Part shown: one piece after another, positions 5,965 to 7,418 of the stretch
How positions within the stretch are numbered: the stretch's first letter is position 1
Layout: each line of letters begins with the position of its first letter
Origin: an uncultured Marinilabiliales bacterium
Lineage (GTDB): Bacteria > Bacteroidota > Bacteroidia > Bacteroidales > BM520
Length of the DNA stretch: 7,418 nucleotides
Reading direction: 5' to 3'
Assembly (NCBI GenBank): GCA_937877575.1
Contig: CALFIZ010000049.1
Location: 1-7,418 of the forward strand
Program-made: the position numbers and the translations under genes
The notes under the pieces: generated by a model
The model's input: the letters and a program-made list of their open reading frames with translations, nothing else
The model's database searches: none
What the model was told of the DNA's origin: nothing

Positions 5965-7212
5965 TTATTTATACTTCACTCTGTAAAACCAAGTATCATA
6001 CAAAGAAAATGCCAAAGTAGCCTTAATGTAGGTTTCTTGTATCATTTTTCCGCTTCTGTTTCCACGGTTGCCCACATCTATTGAAAGGTTAATCGTTGAT
6101 GCTGAGCGAATTATGGGGAAACCTGCTCCTACTGTCACGCCAAACTGATTTATGCTGTTTCCGTCGATGGTATAGAAGCATTTTTCGAAATGGGCTCCCA
6201 TTCTGTACTTTATCCATTTGAAATAGCTTGACACCGAAGAATTGCGCGGGGAATGTTCATAGCCGAGTGCCATCTTGTAAGAATCGTTATATGTGCCGGC
6301 ATTAATTCCGTATGACTGGAATTTGGACCATTGCTGCCATTCAAAGTTACCGAGAATCTTGAAGGAGTTAAGTTTCTTGAGCATAAAGCCTCCGCCTATC
6401 TTCATGGGTAACACCACCCCGCCTTCACCTCTGTACAGTGAAACAGTATCACGAAGCACTTCAAGGTTGTTGGTTTCCGTATAAGTATATGCAGCCTTAT
6501 ACTCTGTCGAATTGAGTTTCATCGTAGGAGCGTATGTCGCCCCGAGACACAGTGACATCGTATTGGAAAGCTTTGCATTGTACTGAATACCGGCATTGGT
6601 GTAAAAAGCGCTGACATTCAGTTCATCAAGCTGCTTGATACACAGGAAATATGTTGAATCGGGATAAAGGAGGGAATGGCTTCGGGTAAGATTTCCGAAA
6701 ATATAGGATGCGTTTGCACCTACAGACACAGGGCCCATTTCTATGCCCAATCCGAAATATGCATTGCTGAGACCGCCTTTACCCACATAACCGAATTTCA
6801 TGTTGCCTATTAAAGTATCCGTCACCGTCCTGGTCATGGAATAACCGAGTTCGGAAAACGGGACCACTCCGGCACTCGCCTTAATGAACTTGCAAATGGG
6901 AAATCCGACATTGACATTGTTCAACCCGCCGTAGGTATAAGCCGTCTGTTCCCTGACGGAATAGAAAGTTCTCGAATCTATTGATACACCGGCATCCATG
7001 ACAAACGACAAAGTGTCAAAGGCAGTATATGATGCCGGATTGTCGGTATTTATCACCATATAATCCCTGAAAGCGGCGGAACTGCCTCCAAGAGACCTTA
7101 TCACAGAATTTGCGGGACCGGGAATATTCCCCAGTCCGAAATTCGAATACGGTGAATAGCTGGTCTGCCCTTTCACCTGCAGGCCAGCCGTCACCAATAA
7201 CAACAATATCAA
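5965..7212 (-). CDS. Outer-membrane beta-barrel protein (FadL/OmpP1-like), start disrupted
   Basis: From the TTG at 7212 the frame encodes 415 residues. A hydrophobic leader ends VKG, and the predicted mature protein starts QTSYSPYSNFGLG (from residue 16), followed by SLGGSSAAFRD and INTDNPASYTAFD (54-66), a pattern typical of Bacteroidetes barrel proteins with an N-terminal hatch like FadL/OmpP1. Alternating polar and hydrophobic strands continue to the aromatic C-terminus (LYDTWFYRVKYK), as expected for insertion by the BAM complex. Its cargo, if any, is unknown. The native start is probably missing: no ATG precedes the leader, the frame stays open upstream only to a TAG at 7236-7234, and the leader codons overlap a birA fragment. 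TTG is therefore a formal start only. It is the first gene of the operon in this window, and its promoter cannot be seen. Confidence 0.8.
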   Translation of the reverse strand: MILLLLVTAGLQVKGQTSYSPYSNFGLGNIPGPANSVIRSLGGSSAAFRDYMVINTDNPASYTAFDTLSFVMDAGVSIDSRTFYSVREQTAYTYGGLNNVNVGFPICKFIKASAGVVPFSELGYSMTRTVTDTLIGNMKFGYVGKGGLSNAYFGLGIEMGPVSVGANASYIFGNLTRSHSLLYPDSTYFLCIKQLDELNVSAFYTNAGIQYNAKLSNTMSLCLGATYAPTMKLNSTEYKAAYTYTETNNLEVLRDTVSLYRGEGGVVLPMKIGGGFMLKKLNSFKILGNFEWQQWSKFQSYGINAGTYNDSYKMALGYEHSPRNSSVSSYFKWIKYRMGAHFEKCFYTIDGNSINQFGVTVGAGFPIIRSASTINLSIDVGNRGNRSGKMIQETYIKATLAFSLYDTWFYRVKYK

Positions 7213-7418
7213 TTTTACTACTTCCTTTACTTTCTAATAGTATCCCACAAATTTTCTTATCGTTTACAATTATATCATTAGGCCATTTTATTAATGGTTT
7301 CAATCCTAAATCTTGGATTATTTCACATAATGTAATTGCAATTAAGAATGTATAATCTGTAGGTTTAGTTAAATTTTCTTTAACTAAAATTGAAAATAAC
7401 AAATCATCATTATCAAGC
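7193..7418 (-). pseudogene. birA: birA internal fragment (biotin-[acetyl-CoA-carboxylase] ligase)
   Basis: BirA makes biotinyl-AMP and attaches biotin to the carboxyl carrier protein. Seventy-five codons (7417-7193) are present and open to the window edge. They include LLFSILVKEN (fragment residues 6-15) and the hallmark biotin-ligase block KWPNDIIVNDKKICGILLES (44-63), followed by IDIVVIG, where the family should go on with a G(I/L)GxN segment. Instead the frame passes into antisense-free but out-of-frame sequence of the outer-membrane protein gene and stops at about 7016, so the central-domain end and C-terminal domain are lost. GC is about 22-27%, far below the neighbouring operon, and suggests a different source such as an AT-rich Firmicute; the taxon is a guess. 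A bacterial birA is normally ~240-330 residues. Confidence 0.85.

Larger units (their letters stand above)
1637..7212 (-). other. Putative envelope / purine operon (barrel-TPR-lptC-QC-hpt/adk-obg)
   Basis: Six genes run in the same direction with gaps of 18, 1, -8, 18 and 24 bases and no room for ordinary promoters, so they are probably cotranscribed. The first four concern the cell envelope; the last two serve purine metabolism and ribosome assembly. The only internal element likely to modulate expression is the hairpin at the start of lptC. The beginning and the end of the operon are both cut by sequence joins, so its native promoter and full length are not visible. Confidence 0.7.

Noticed and set aside
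7016..7192. Continuation of the birA frame into the barrel gene
   Set aside because: After IVVIG the translation loses all BirA character and is simply another frame of the signal-peptide and mature barrel sequence; it is not a real protein end.
1..7418. New defence, mobile or secretion system
   Set aside because: No transposase, integrase, nuclease, toxin-antitoxin, phage or secretion genes are visible; the intact genes are housekeeping or envelope genes.

Overview
The central and largest part of the window (about 1637 to 7195, all genes on the minus strand, roughly 42-46% GC by eye) reads as one tightly packed operon from a Bacteroidetes bacterium, most likely Bacteroidales. The support is the gene content (Bacteroidetes-type LptC, an outer-membrane protein with an SPYS...NPASY pattern, Bacteroidetes-type Obg), the absence of recognisable Shine-Dalgarno sequences, and exported proteins whose mature form appears to begin with Gln. 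In transcription order it holds: outer-membrane beta-barrel protein (7212-5965), exported TPR protein (5946-4609), lptC (4607-4020), a lipoprotein glutaminyl-peptide cyclotransferase of the animal-like M28 type (4027-3005), a fused hypoxanthine phosphoribosyltransferase-adenylate kinase (2986-1871), and the first ~70 codons of obg (1846 to about 1637). Gaps are 18, 1, -8, 18 and 24 bases.

Both flanks look foreign to this core. On the left, 1-884 is a plus-strand D-2-hydroxyacid dehydrogenase (5' end outside the window) with about 68-72% GC in sampled lines. It is followed by an AT-rich 236-base spacer with an unusual 11-base-periodic repeat, then by the 3' part of a minus-strand gene of unknown family (1121 to about 1636, about 55-60% GC). 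That unknown sequence is joined in frame to the obg start inside a Gly-rich motif that occurs twice, 93 bases apart. On the right, 7193-7418 is a biotin-protein ligase (birA) fragment at about 25% GC, joined out of frame to the signal peptide of the outer-membrane protein through a stretch of up to 20 bases that makes sense in both reading frames. The simplest reading is that the window is a mosaic of three source sequences joined at short homologies, as in an assembly or amplification chimera. Real recombination is possible but would need proof.

The core genes fit an envelope-biogenesis theme: LPS export (LptC), a surface barrel, a periplasmic TPR protein, and an enzyme that cyclises N-terminal Gln. 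The two signal-peptidase-I substrates of the operon are both predicted to start with Gln after cleavage, so they are plausible substrates of the cyclase encoded beside them. The downstream genes turn to purine salvage, nucleotide balance and ribosome assembly. I saw no RNA genes, CRISPR array, insertion sequence, phage or defence genes. The points most worth a second look are the two junctions, the Hpt-Adk fusion, the cyclase/Gln-start link, the terminator-like hairpin inside the start of lptC and the 11-base array.
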